Source: CAVXNP01 sp963763305 (GTDB lineage: Bacteria; Pseudomonadota; Gammaproteobacteria; Xanthomonadales; Rhodanobacteraceae). Taken from it: 64,000 nucleotides of DNA. The translations under genes were made by a program, and so were the position numbers. The notes under the pieces are model-generated. The model did no database searches, was not told the origin of the DNA, and saw only the letters and a program-made list of their open reading frames with translations. Of the stretch, positions 26,630 through 35,090 are shown piece by piece; position 1 is the stretch's first letter, and the number at the start of each line of letters is the position of its first letter. The stretch is from NCBI GenBank assembly GCA_963763305.1, contig CAVXNP010000001.1, positions 806,001 to 870,000 of the forward strand. The letters are read 5' to 3'.

Positions 26630-28597
26630 ATGTATTACCGAACGATACGGGCGGTGCTGTCCGCCGCTTTCATGCTGTTGCCCGTCGCCGCAAGTGCGAC
26701 CGACCTCATTCCGGTGCGTGATTTCGCCCGCCACGGCCAGCTCGCCTACCCGCGTCTGTCGCCGGATGGGAAGCACGTGGCCGTGCGCTGGGACAACGGC
26801 GACTCGCATGCGCTGCTGGTGTACTCGGTCGACGACATGAGCAGGCCGCTGAGCATGCTGCGCATGCCCAAGTACGAAGTACCGGCGGACATCGTCTGGA
26901 CCAGCAACACGCGACTGATCGTCGAAAAGGGGCGTGAGTACGGTTCGCTGGACAAGGCCTCGGCCACCGGCGAGATCATCGCCACCGATCTGGACGGCAA
27001 GCACCAGGACTATCTCTACGGCTACAACGCCAAGGCCGGACGGCGTGCGGCCACCCGCGGCACCGACCGCGGCTGGGGCTTCTACAACGGGCGTCCGCGA
27101 CCGGCCGACGGCACCTTCTACATGCTGGCGCAAAGCTGGGACAGCCAGAACCACAATCTGCTGTATCGGGTCAACGCCGACCACAACACCCGTGAGTTGA
27201 TCGGTGACATCGACGTGGCCGGGATGGATTTCATGGTGGGCGCAGACAAGACCGCTCACTTCGCATTCGGCCGGAACAACAAATACCAGTACGTGGTCTA
27301 TCGACGACTCGGCAGCCGCTGGGTGGCCTTGTCGGCGGACAAGGTGGGCGGCTCGTTTACCCCGCTCGACTATGCGCCGGACCACCAACGCATCTACGCC
27401 AGCTACAACCGCGGGACCGGGCCGGAGGCGCTGGTGGAAATGGACGAGGATGGCGGCAACCGCACCACGCTCGCCAGCGACCCGTTCAGCAGCATCGGCG
27501 GCATCCAGTGGACCGCCCTGCCGGAAAGGCCGTTTGCCACCTCACCGGCCACCGGCATTCCCAAGGTCAGCTACATCGATCCCAACCTGCCGGCGGCCAA
27601 GCTGCACATGGCCCTGAGCAAGAGCTTCCCGGGCGAGTACGTGGACTTCATCAACTACAGTGAGGATGGCGGGCAGCTGCTGTTCACCGTCACCAGCGAT
27701 CGCGACCCAGGCAGTGTCTACCTGATCGACACGCATACCTTCAAGGTGCGCAAACTGTTTGCCTTCGAGCCCTGGATCGACCCGTCGAAAATGGCCGAAC
27801 GTCGTCCGCTGCACTTCAAGGCCAGCGATGGCCGCGAAATCGAAGTGATCCTGACGCTGCCGCCAGGACGTGGCGAGAGCAACCTGCCGATGGTGCTGGT
27901 TCCGCACGGTGGCCCGATCGGCGTCCAGGACGACTGGGGCTACGACACCAGTGCCCAGTTCCTGGCCAGCCGTGGCTACCTGGTGCTGCAGGTCAACTAC
28001 ATCGGCTCCAGCGGCCGCGGCATCGGCTTTCGCGATGCGGGCAACATGAACTGGGCCACCGGCATCCAGCAGGAGCTGATCGACAGCGTCAAATGGGCCA
28101 TTGCGCAGAAGTACGCCGATGCCGATCGCGTCTGCATCTTCGGTGGCAGCTTCGGCGGTTATTCGGCCCTGATGGCGCCGATCCGGGCGCCGGGCATGTT
28201 CAAGTGCGCGGTCGGCTACGCGGGCGTGTACGACCTGGAACTCATGTACAAGAAAGGCGACGTCTACCAGAGCGAGCAGGGGCGCAACGCGCTGCGCGAG
28301 GAGCTGGGCGACGATCCGGTGCAGCTGGCCGCGATCTCGCCGACCCACCTGGCCGACAAGATCACCGTGCCGGTGTTCCTGATCCACGGCGAGGATGACC
28401 GCCGCGCACCCTTTGCCCATGCCAAGGAAATGCGCGACGCACTGGAAGCGGCGCACAAGACCTTCGAGTGGATGAGCAAGCCCGGCGAGGGGCACGGCTT
28501 CTACGACGAAGACAACAACGTCGAGCTGTATACCCGCCTGCAGGCGTTCCTGGAGAAGTACATCGGTCCCGGGGCACCGATACAGACCAGGTCCTGA
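26630..28597 (+). CDS. S9-family prolyl oligopeptidase, secreted
   Basis: 655 residues with a signal peptide (AFMLLPVAASA) sending it to the periplasm or outside. The N-terminal half (about residues 25-385) is a beta-propeller that gates access. The C-terminal alpha/beta-hydrolase has the triad Ser507 in GGSFGGYSAL, Asp589/590 in HGEDDRRAP and His622 in GEGHGF; PHGGP (about 425) forms the oxyanion region. This fits the S9C-like dipeptidyl/acylaminoacyl peptidases that xanthomonads carry in many copies for peptide scavenging. Complete frame, AGGGG before the start, and a strong terminator after the stop: a single-gene unit. Confidence 0.9.
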   Translation: MYYRTIRAVLSAAFMLLPVAASATDLIPVRDFARHGQLAYPRLSPDGKHVAVRWDNGDSHALLVYSVDDMSRPLSMLRMPKYEVPADIVWTSNTRLIVEKGREYGSLDKASATGEIIATDLDGKHQDYLYGYNAKAGRRAATRGTDRGWGFYNGRPRPADGTFYMLAQSWDSQNHNLLYRVNADHNTRELIGDIDVAGMDFMVGADKTAHFAFGRNNKYQYVVYRRLGSRWVALSADKVGGSFTPLDYAPDHQRIYASYNRGTGPEALVEMDEDGGNRTTLASDPFSSIGGIQWTALPERPFATSPATGIPKVSYIDPNLPAAKLHMALSKSFPGEYVDFINYSEDGGQLLFTVTSDRDPGSVYLIDTHTFKVRKLFAFEPWIDPSKMAERRPLHFKASDGREIEVILTLPPGRGESNLPMVLVPHGGPIGVQDDWGYDTSAQFLASRGYLVLQVNYIGSSGRGIGFRDAGNMNWATGIQQELIDSVKWAIAQKYADADRVCIFGGSFGGYSALMAPIRAPGMFKCAVGYAGVYDLELMYKKGDVYQSEQGRNALREELGDDPVQLAAISPTHLADKITVPVFLIHGEDDRRAPFAHAKEMRDALEAAHKTFEWMSKPGEGHGFYDEDNNVELYTRLQAFLEKYIGPGAPIQTRS

Positions 28598-28617
28598 GCA
28601 GCAGGACGCCGATCCGG

Positions 28618-28646
28618 ACGGCCGCCGCAAGGCGGCCGTTTCCGTT
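28618..28646 (+). terminator. Rho-independent terminator after the S9 peptidase
   Basis: Stem ACGGCCGCC / GGCGGCCGT with loop GCAA, followed by TTCCGTT. It lies 20 bases past the peptidase stop and before the end of the convergent TPM gene. Confidence 0.8.
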
Positions 28647-28684
28647 ACGCCGTCATCGAGCGGTGCACGCGGACCGGGGCGGGT

Positions 28685-29188
28685 TCAGAGCAGTACGGGC
28701 CGATCCGGCAGCTCGTCCGGGTTATCCCTGCCCTCGCCCGGAAAATGTCGGGTCAGCAATGCATGCGCGCTGGCGATGCCGTGCAGGCTGCCCTCGCGCC
28801 AACGACCGGCGGCGAAATGCTCGCGCACCTGGTTGCAGACCGCGTCCCACTCGGCCTGCGGCACGCGCCGGGCGATACCGCGGTCGGCCACGATCTCGAT
28901 CCGGTGTTCGGCCAGCAGCACATAGAACAGGATTCCGCTGTTGTGCTCGGTGTCCCACACACCAAGGTCGGCGAATACCTGCTCCGCCCGCAGTCGCGCG
29001 GTGAGCCCGCCGAGCACGGCCCAGGCAGGCAATCGCGATTCCACCGCGAAGCGCACCTCGCCCAGGTGATGCCGCTCGCCTTCGGTTACGGCGCGGGTCA
29101 TCTCCTCCAGCAGCGGCGCCGGAAAGCGCCGGGGCATCTGGAACCAGCCGGAGAACAGATTCGCCATCCATCGTTGCATCACGGTCAT
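28685..29188 (-). CDS. TPM-domain protein, cytosolic or membrane-peripheral
   Basis: 167 residues. The start codon overlaps the stop of the upstream TPM gene by one base (TAATG), so they are translationally coupled. It has no signal peptide. The TPM (YgcG-like) fold is recognised from RAVTEGERHHLGEVRFAVES, the FADLGVWDTEHNSGILFYVL core (in YgcG-type proteins ...T...GVLI.V...D) and VADRGIARRV. This small TPM protein regularly accompanies LemA and a larger TPM protein in proteobacteria. The operon's function is unresolved, with suggested links to envelope stress and protein quality control. Confidence 0.8.
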   Translation of the reverse strand: MTVMQRWMANLFSGWFQMPRRFPAPLLEEMTRAVTEGERHHLGEVRFAVESRLPAWAVLGGLTARLRAEQVFADLGVWDTEHNSGILFYVLLAEHRIEIVADRGIARRVPQAEWDAVCNQVREHFAAGRWREGSLHGIASAHALLTRHFPGEGRDNPDELPDRPVLL

Positions 29189-30066
29189 TACCAGCTCCCC
29201 GACGAACCGCCGCCACCGAAGCTGCCGCCGCCACCGCTGAACCCGCCACCGCCACCGCCGAAGCCGCCCCCGCCAAAACCACCGCCACCGAAGCCGCCCC
29301 CACCAAAGCCGCCCCAGCCACCGCGGCCGATCGAGCGCCCGGCACCGCCGGGCAGCAACAACAGCACGCCACCGATCAGTGCGCCCAGCAGGGCCACGCC
29401 CACGCTGGCGGCCAGCAGCCACATCACCCCGCCGGTCACCAGTGCGCCCAAAGGCGTACGCAACCAGATACGCGAGCGCCCCAGCACTGCGCGCAGGAAA
29501 AACGCCACGAACACCGCCAACATCAGGATCTGGCCGCCCGCCGGGCCATGCCGCTGGCGCGGCGCGCCTTCCACCGGCGGCGGCAGCGGCTCGCCATTGA
29601 CCAGCTGGGTGATCGCGCCGAGCGCGTCGCCAATACCGCCGGCATAGTCGCCATTGCGGAACTTGGGCGCGATGTACTCGCGAATGATGCGCGCGGTGGC
29701 CGCATCCGGGATCGCACCCTCCAGCCCGTAGCCCACCTCGATACGCACCCGATGGTCGTTCCTGGCGATCACCATCAGTACGCCGTCGTCGACGCCCTTG
29801 CGACCGACCTTGTTGGCCTCGGCCACTGCCAGCGAATAACTCTCGATGTCCTGCGGCTGGGTGCTGCCGACCATCAGCACCACCACCTGCGCGCCCTTGT
29901 TCTGCTCGAGCGCGACCAGCTGACTATCGAGCTGCTGCACCTGCTGCGCACTCAGCGTGCCGGTGAGGTCGGTGACATGCCGCTTCAGCGTGGGTACGTC
30001 CGCTGCATGCAGCAGCGGCGCAAACAGGACCAGCAAGAGGCACAGCAGGCGTGCGGAGCGCCTCAC
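29188..30066 (-). CDS. YgcG-like TPM-domain membrane protein with Gly-rich tail
   Basis: 292 residues. A signal peptide (LLCLLLVLFAPLLHAAD) precedes a periplasmic TPM domain (about 25-150; VTDLTGTLSAQQVQQLDSQL, then GVDDGVLMVIARNDHRVRIE and VGYGLEGAIPD). Two or more membrane segments follow (about 180-250), then a tail made almost entirely of glycine with Phe (GGGGFGGG repeats) ending GSSGSW. This is the common layout for the family. It starts one base after lemA and overlaps the next TPM gene, so the three form an operon. Confidence 0.87.
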   Translation of the reverse strand: MRRSARLLCLLLVLFAPLLHAADVPTLKRHVTDLTGTLSAQQVQQLDSQLVALEQNKGAQVVVLMVGSTQPQDIESYSLAVAEANKVGRKGVDDGVLMVIARNDHRVRIEVGYGLEGAIPDAATARIIREYIAPKFRNGDYAGGIGDALGAITQLVNGEPLPPPVEGAPRQRHGPAGGQILMLAVFVAFFLRAVLGRSRIWLRTPLGALVTGGVMWLLAASVGVALLGALIGGVLLLLPGGAGRSIGRGGWGGFGGGGFGGGGFGGGGFGGGGGGFSGGGGSFGGGGSSGSW

Positions 30067-30067
30067 C

Positions 30068-30688
30068 TCAACGGGCCGAACCGGCAGCGGCCGGGGCCGG
30101 CGTGCCGAAGTCCACGGTCGGCGGGGTCGACATCGCCTTCTCGTTTTCCACGCTGAAATTCGGCTTCACCTGGTAGCCGAACATCTTGGCGGTCATGTTG
30201 TTGGGAAAGGTGCGGATCATCGAGTTGTACTGCTGCACCGACTGCACGTAGCGGTTGCGCGCCACGGTGATGCGGTTCTCGGTACCCTCCAGCTGCGCCT
30301 GCAGGTTCTGGAACAGGCCATTGGCCTTGAGGTCCGGGTAACGCTCGCTGACCACCATCAGCCGCGACAGCGCCCCGGACAACTGACCCTGCGCCTGCTG
30401 GAACTGCTGCAACTTCTGCGCGTCGTTCACCATGTCGGGCGAGACCTGCATGCTGCCGACCTTCGCGCGAGCCTGGGTCACCTCGGTGAACACCCGCTCC
30501 TCGTGCTGGGCGTAACCCTTCACTGTCTGGACCAGGTTGGGCACCAGGTCGGCACGGCGCTGGTACTGGTTGAGCACTTCGGACCAGGCGGCCTTGACCG
30601 CTTCGTCCTGCCGCTGGATGGCGTTGTAGCCGCAGCCGGCCAGACTGAAAGCGAGCAGCAGCAGCACGAGATGGCGCAGTGTTTTCAT
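30068..30688 (-). CDS. lemA: LemA-family lipoprotein
   Basis: 206 residues. N-terminal signal with lipobox LAGC (Cys19), so the protein is lipidated, probably by the Lgt encoded at 25.5 kb. The mature part is the helical LemA domain: AVKAAWSEVLNQYQRRADLV and PNLVQTVKGYAQHE are diagnostic, as is YNSMIRTFPNNMTAKMFGY. First gene of the lemA-TPM-TPM operon on the minus strand. LemA proteins are membrane-associated with no settled function. The frame is intact and the length typical (about 200). Confidence 0.92.
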   Translation of the reverse strand: MKTLRHLVLLLLAFSLAGCGYNAIQRQDEAVKAAWSEVLNQYQRRADLVPNLVQTVKGYAQHEERVFTEVTQARAKVGSMQVSPDMVNDAQKLQQFQQAQGQLSGALSRLMVVSERYPDLKANGLFQNLQAQLEGTENRITVARNRYVQSVQQYNSMIRTFPNNMTAKMFGYQVKPNFSVENEKAMSTPPTVDFGTPAPAAAGSAR

Positions 30689-30776
30689 GGGGTCGCTCCG
30701 GTCTGTTGACGTGCCATTGCATCATTGCCGGTGGGCCGTTGCAATGCCCTTGCCGGACCATGGCACGACCGGCTGC

Positions 30777-31157
30777 CTACATCAGCACCCACAGCCGCGG
30801 CCCCAGCACCAGACCCCAGCTCAGTGCCAGCAGAACCAGCAGCACGAAGACCGCCGCCGAGCCCAGGTCCTTGGCGCGACCGGCCAGTTCATGGAATTCG
30901 GGACTGACCTTGTCGACGATCGCCTCGACGGCGGAGTTGAGCAGTTCGGCCGAAAGGATCAGGAACACCGGCAGCACCAGTGCGATGCGCTCCATCGCAC
31001 CGTGGCCAAGCACCAGGCCCAGCGGAATCAGCACCACCGCCAGGCATACCTCCAGCCGGAACGAGGCCTCGTGCTGCCAGCCCGCGCGTAGTCCCTTCAT
31101 CGACCAGCGCAGCGCGTTCCACAGCTGACGCGGCCCCCGGAAACCCTCGGCCGGCAT
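30777..31157 (-). CDS. dgkA: Diacylglycerol kinase (prokaryotic type)
   Basis: 126 residues from the ATG at 31157; the open frame continues upstream but only in low-complexity Arg/Ala-rich sequence, so the shorter start matches the family length. DgkA is a three-helix inner-membrane enzyme that recycles diacylglycerol left by glucan and LPS modification into phosphatidate. Motifs: RWSMKGLRAGWQHEASFRLE near the N-terminus, and the signature ILSAELLNSAVEAIVDKVSP with AGRAKDLGSAAVFVLL. Separated from lemA by 88 bases. The 288-base gap to the divergent POT gene shows no clear feature. Confidence 0.92.
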   Translation of the reverse strand: MPAEGFRGPRQLWNALRWSMKGLRAGWQHEASFRLEVCLAVVLIPLGLVLGHGAMERIALVLPVFLILSAELLNSAVEAIVDKVSPEFHELAGRAKDLGSAAVFVLLVLLALSWGLVLGPRLWVLM

Positions 31158-31445
31158 GCCTAGGCGCGGCCCGTCGCGACGACGGCGTCGCGCGCGGCCA
31201 AGCCCGCGCGGGTCGGAAGGAGCGGGACGGGTCGGGTTGCAGGCAGGGGCATCGGCAGCCAGTGATGGGTCGCGCTCGATGGCGCAGCCCCGGCATATTG
31301 CCACAGACATCGGCGGGGGACGCCATGCGGCAGTGCAGCGCCCCCTGCGCGAAAGGATGGGTTACCCTCGCCGGGTTGTGATCTGTTCAGGTCGCATGAA
31401 CGGGCCGTGCCGCGGCCCCAGGTCAAACCGCTTACGGAATCGTCA

Positions 31446-32990
31446 ATGGCAACCCAGAACCCGCCCGTTTCACAAACCCGCTCGTTCGTCACGGTGTTCC
31501 TGATCGAAATGTGGGAACGCTTCGGCTACTACGGCATGCAGGCGCTGATCGTGTACTTCATGGTCCAGCGCCTGGGCTTCGAGGACACCCGCGCCAACCT
31601 GGTGTGGAGCGCGTGCGCGGCACTGATCTACGTGTCGCCGGCAATCGGTGGCTGGGTCGGCGACAAGCTGCTGGGCACCCGGCGTACCATGCTGCTGGGC
31701 GCGATCATCCTGGCCTCCGGCTACGCCCTGATGACGGTGCCGACCGAGAACACCTGGTTCCTGTTCGGCTCGCTGGGCGTGGTGGTGGTCGGTAACGGCC
31801 TGTTCAAGCCCAACGCCGGCAACCTGGTGCGCAAGATCTTCGAAGGCGACGACGCCAAGATCGACAGCGCGTTCACCATGTACTACATGGCGGTCAACAT
31901 CGGCTCGACCATCTCGATGCTGCTGACGCCCTGGATCAAGGATTACGTCAACGCGACCTGGGGCCACGAACTGGGCTGGCATGCCGCCTTCGGCGTGTGC
32001 TCCATCGGTCTGCTGGTGGGCCTGGCGAACTACTGGTTCATGCGCCGCTACATGGCGCATATCGGTTCGGCGCCCGACGAGCGGCCGCTGCATATGGGCA
32101 AGCTGGTCGGCGTGCTGGGCGTCGGCGTGCTGGCGGTGGCCGGTTCGGCGGTGGTGCTGCAGTACCAGGGCGTGGCGCAGGCGTTCGTGATCCTGGCCGG
32201 CCTGGTGGTGCTGGCGATCTTCATCTACCTGATCTCCAAGAGCGCCAAGAGCGAGCGTGCGGGACTTACCGCGGCGCTGGTGCTGACCATCCAGACGGTG
32301 TTCTTCTTCATCTTCTATCAGCAGATGTCCACCTCGCTGGCGCTGTTCGCCCTGCGCAACGTGGACTGGAGCTTCGACCTGTTCGGCGCGCACCTGTTCA
32401 CCTGGTCGCCGGCCCAGTTCCAGGCGCTGAACCCGATCTGGATCATGATCCTCAGCCCGATCCTGGCCTGGAGCTACAACGCGCGCCGGCACGCCGCGGC
32501 AAGGACCTGTCCATCGCCACCAAGTTCGCGCTCGGGTTCGCCGTGCGTGGCGATCGGCTTCTTCATCTACGGCGTGGCCGACCTGTTCGCGGTCAACGGC
32601 AAGACCTCCTCCTGGATCATGGTCTGGGGCTACGGCTTCTACTCGCTGGGCGAGCTGCTGGTATCGGGCCTGGGCCTGGCGATGATTGCCCGCTACGTGC
32701 CGGCGCGCATGGGCGGCTTCATGATGGGCGCGTACTACGTGGCCTCGGGCATTTCGCAGTACCTGGGCGGCGTGGTGGCCAACTACGCCAGCGTGCCGCG
32801 TGACATCACCGACCCGCTGCAGACCCTGCCGATCTACACCAGCCTGTACATGAAGCTGGGCTGGGCCGCGGTGGTCTGCACCGGCATCGCGCTGGCCGTG
32901 CTGCCGCTGATGAAGCGGCTGTCGACCACGCACAACGAGCACAATGCGGCCACCGATGCGCCGCTGCCGACCATCGGCTCGGAGGAATAA
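31446..32990 (+). CDS. POT-family proton-dependent peptide transporter
   Basis: 514 residues, about twelve to fourteen membrane segments. The start at 31446 (MATQNPPVSQTRSF) gives the usual N-terminus. The PTR2 signatures are clear: FLIEMWERFGYYGMQALIVY (ExxERFxYYG proton motif), GGWVGDKLLG, VGNGLFKPNAGNLV and FTMYYMAVNIGS. Between 32492 and 32545 the protein reads as an Arg/Pro/Ser-rich stretch, but the next frame there reads RGKDLSIATKFALGFA, normal for the family; two compensating indels therefore garble about 18 residues without ending the frame. The family imports di- and tripeptides, which fits the neighbouring secreted peptidases. A terminator follows at 33017. Confidence 0.9.
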   Translation: MATQNPPVSQTRSFVTVFLIEMWERFGYYGMQALIVYFMVQRLGFEDTRANLVWSACAALIYVSPAIGGWVGDKLLGTRRTMLLGAIILASGYALMTVPTENTWFLFGSLGVVVVGNGLFKPNAGNLVRKIFEGDDAKIDSAFTMYYMAVNIGSTISMLLTPWIKDYVNATWGHELGWHAAFGVCSIGLLVGLANYWFMRRYMAHIGSAPDERPLHMGKLVGVLGVGVLAVAGSAVVLQYQGVAQAFVILAGLVVLAIFIYLISKSAKSERAGLTAALVLTIQTVFFFIFYQQMSTSLALFALRNVDWSFDLFGAHLFTWSPAQFQALNPIWIMILSPILAWSYNARRHAAARTCPSPPSSRSGSPCVAIGFFIYGVADLFAVNGKTSSWIMVWGYGFYSLGELLVSGLGLAMIARYVPARMGGFMMGAYYVASGISQYLGGVVANYASVPRDITDPLQTLPIYTSLYMKLGWAAVVCTGIALAVLPLMKRLSTTHNEHNAATDAPLPTIGSEE

Positions 32991-33016
32991 GCCGGCGCGG
33001 TCACTCGACAAGCGAA

Positions 33017-33045
33017 CAAGGGGCCCGCACCGCGGGCCCCTTTCA
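33017..33045 (+). terminator. Rho-independent terminator after the peptide transporter
   Basis: Stem GGGGCCCGC / GCGGGCCCC with loop AC, followed by TTTC. It sits 27 bases after the transporter stop and separates it from the RegB/RegA-like pair. Confidence 0.75.
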
Positions 33046-33124
33046 CGTGCGGCTAGTGAAAGCCGATCCAGCCAAGAGCCACCCGCGGCAAGCGCGGCAG
33101 CCGCCGAATCGGCACAATGGCCCC

Positions 33125-34402
33125 ATGCCCAGAGACCGACTTTCCCACCGTATCGGCCCACGTGCCCTGATGCGCACGCTGGCGTGGTTGCGCATCAGCG
33201 CGATCGCCGGCCAGTGTGCGGCAGTGCTGGCCGCCTCGAGACTGCTGGGCCTGCCCATCCCCGAGCTCAACCTGCTGGTCGGTATCGGCTTCCTGGCGGT
33301 ATTCGCGACTTTCGCAGCCTGGCGCCTGGTGCAACCGTGGCCGATCACAGAGATCGAGACGGTGGCGCATATCGCCGTCGACACGCTGCTGCTGGGCTAT
33401 CTGCTTTATTTCACCGGCGGCGCCTCCAACGCCTTCGTGACCCTGCTGGTGCTGCCGATCGCGCTCAGCGCGGCGGCCTTGAGCGTACCGGCGGTATTGG
33501 CGGTGGCCAGCCTGTCGGGGCTGGCCTACCTGGGCCTGCTGCGCTGGTACGTACCGCTGCCGCCGATGGCCCAGGGCGGGCCGATCAGCGATTTCAGCCT
33601 GCACGTGGCCGGCACCGCCGCCAACTTCCTGATCACCGCGATCCTGCTCGGGTTCTTCATCAACCGGCTGGCGCAGACCCTGCGGCTGCAGCAACAGGAA
33701 GTGCAACGGGTGCGCGAACGCGCCTTGCGCGACGAAGGCATCCTGGCCATCGCCACCCAGGCCGCAGGTGCCGCGCATGAATTGAACACGCCGTTGGCGA
33801 CCATGTGCACGCTGCTGCCCGAGCTGCGCCGCGAGCATGCCGGCGAGCCGCTGCTGGCGGAGGACCTGGCCTTGCTGCAGGGCCAGGTGGACCGCTGCCG
33901 CGGCATCCTGCGCGAGATGGTGGCGTTCGGCCAGGCGCAGTTGTCGCAGGAACCGGAGCGCGTTCCGCTGAATGGGTTCGTGCACAGTTGCCTGGAACGC
34001 TTCCAGCTGCTGCGACCGGAAGCCGAGTTGGTGTTGAAGATCGATCCTGCGATTTCCGACACCGCCTTGCGCGTCCCGGCAGGCCTTCGGCACGCCCTGA
34101 TCAACCTGCTCAACAACGCGGCGGACGCCTCGGCCAGCCGGGACTCGAACGCGGTGGAACTGGAGATCGCCGGCGACCGGGACTGGTTGGTATGGATCGT
34201 GCGCGACCATGGCCCCGGCTTCGAGGCCGAGGGAGCGGCGGTTTCGCTGGGACGCACCGGCAAGCAGACCGGCCTGGGCCTGGGCCTGGCACTGGCCGAG
34301 GCCACCGCCGAACGGTTGAATGGCGAACTGGCCGCCGGCAATACGCCGGAGGGGGCCGAAGTACGTCTGCGCCTGCCCCGTGCGGCGCTGTCGCGGCGTT
34401 GA
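33125..34402 (+). CDS. regB: RegB/PrrB-type redox sensor histidine kinase
   Basis: 425 residues from the ATG at 33125. Six membrane segments (about residues 15-190) include GGASNAFVTLLVLPIA, matching the GGxxNPF quinone-responsive loop of RegB. The H-box is AAGAAHELNTPLATM (His218). The redox-active cysteine region of RegB appears as QVDRCRGILREM (Cys258). N, G1 and G2 boxes: LINLLNNAADAS, VRDHGPGF and TGLGLGLALAEA. Membrane redox sensing is inferred from the family. The cognate regulator starts 73 bases downstream. RegBA systems control respiratory and redox gene sets; which genes here are targets is unknown. Confidence 0.85.
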   Translation: MPRDRLSHRIGPRALMRTLAWLRISAIAGQCAAVLAASRLLGLPIPELNLLVGIGFLAVFATFAAWRLVQPWPITEIETVAHIAVDTLLLGYLLYFTGGASNAFVTLLVLPIALSAAALSVPAVLAVASLSGLAYLGLLRWYVPLPPMAQGGPISDFSLHVAGTAANFLITAILLGFFINRLAQTLRLQQQEVQRVRERALRDEGILAIATQAAGAAHELNTPLATMCTLLPELRREHAGEPLLAEDLALLQGQVDRCRGILREMVAFGQAQLSQEPERVPLNGFVHSCLERFQLLRPEAELVLKIDPAISDTALRVPAGLRHALINLLNNAADASASRDSNAVELEIAGDRDWLVWIVRDHGPGFEAEGAAVSLGRTGKQTGLGLGLALAEATAERLNGELAAGNTPEGAEVRLRLPRAALSRR

Positions 34403-34475
34403 ATCACCGCCCGCGGATGCAACCGCGCGCCCGAGCGGCAAGAATGTAGCCTTACGTGTGCCCAAGGACTTTTTG

Positions 34476-35057
34476 ATGACCGAGCCTGTCACCACTCCGC
34501 ACCCGCTGCTGATCGTCGACGACGACCCCACCTTCGTCCGGGTCCTGGCCCGGGTGCTCGGCTCGCGTGGATTCGAACCGATCACCGCGCACAGCGGCGA
34601 CGAGGCGCGCATGCTGGCCCGTCGCCACCAGCCGCATTACTGCGTGCTGGACCTGAAGCTGGGCGACGAGAACGGTCTGCGGCTGATTCCCGAGTTGCTC
34701 GGGCTGGTCCCGGACATGCGCATCCTGCTGCTGACCGGCTACGCCTCGATCGCCACCGCGGTGGAGGCGATCAAGCGCGGCGCCCACGGCTACCTGGCCA
34801 AGCCGGTGGACGCCGACGCAGTGGTGCGTGCATTGCTGGAGGGTGACGGCCCGATCGATCCCGCCGACGAGCTGCCGGACGCGCCGGAGGCGCCGCTGGC
34901 GCTGCGCCGGCTGGAGTGGGAACACATCCAGCGGGTGCTGACCGAATGCGACGGCAACATCTCCGAGACCGCGCGCCGGCTGGGCATGCATCGGCGCACC
35001 CTGCAGCGCAAGCTGGGCAAGCACCCGGTGCGCGAACGGCCCGAACGCGACGAGTGA
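34476..35057 (+). CDS. regA: RegA/PrrA-type response regulator
   Basis: 193 residues, AAGGA before the ATG. Receiver domain (about residues 8-125) with acidic pocket LLIVDDDP, phospho-acceptor Asp59 in YCVLDLKLGDENG, the GYASIATAVEAIKRGAHGYL stretch highly typical of RegA/ActR, and Lys in LAKPVD. A proline-rich linker leads to a Fis-type helix-turn-helix (ISETARRLGMHRRTLQRKLG) at the C-terminus. There is no sigma-54-interaction ATPase domain, so it is not an RpoN activator. It pairs with the kinase gene upstream. Confidence 0.88.
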   Translation: MTEPVTTPHPLLIVDDDPTFVRVLARVLGSRGFEPITAHSGDEARMLARRHQPHYCVLDLKLGDENGLRLIPELLGLVPDMRILLLTGYASIATAVEAIKRGAHGYLAKPVDADAVVRALLEGDGPIDPADELPDAPEAPLALRRLEWEHIQRVLTECDGNISETARRLGMHRRTLQRKLGKHPVRERPERDE

Positions 35058-35061
35058 TTTG

Positions 35062-35081
35062 CGCGGGCACCGAAGCCCGCG
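35062..35081. terminator. Short hairpin between convergent regA and lysAC
   Basis: CGCGGGC (35062-35068) pairs with GCCCGCG (35075-35081) around a six-base loop in the 33-base gap between the two stops. There is no T-run on either side, so termination is only suggested by position. Confidence 0.35.
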
Positions 35082-35090
35082 TGCCAGGGG

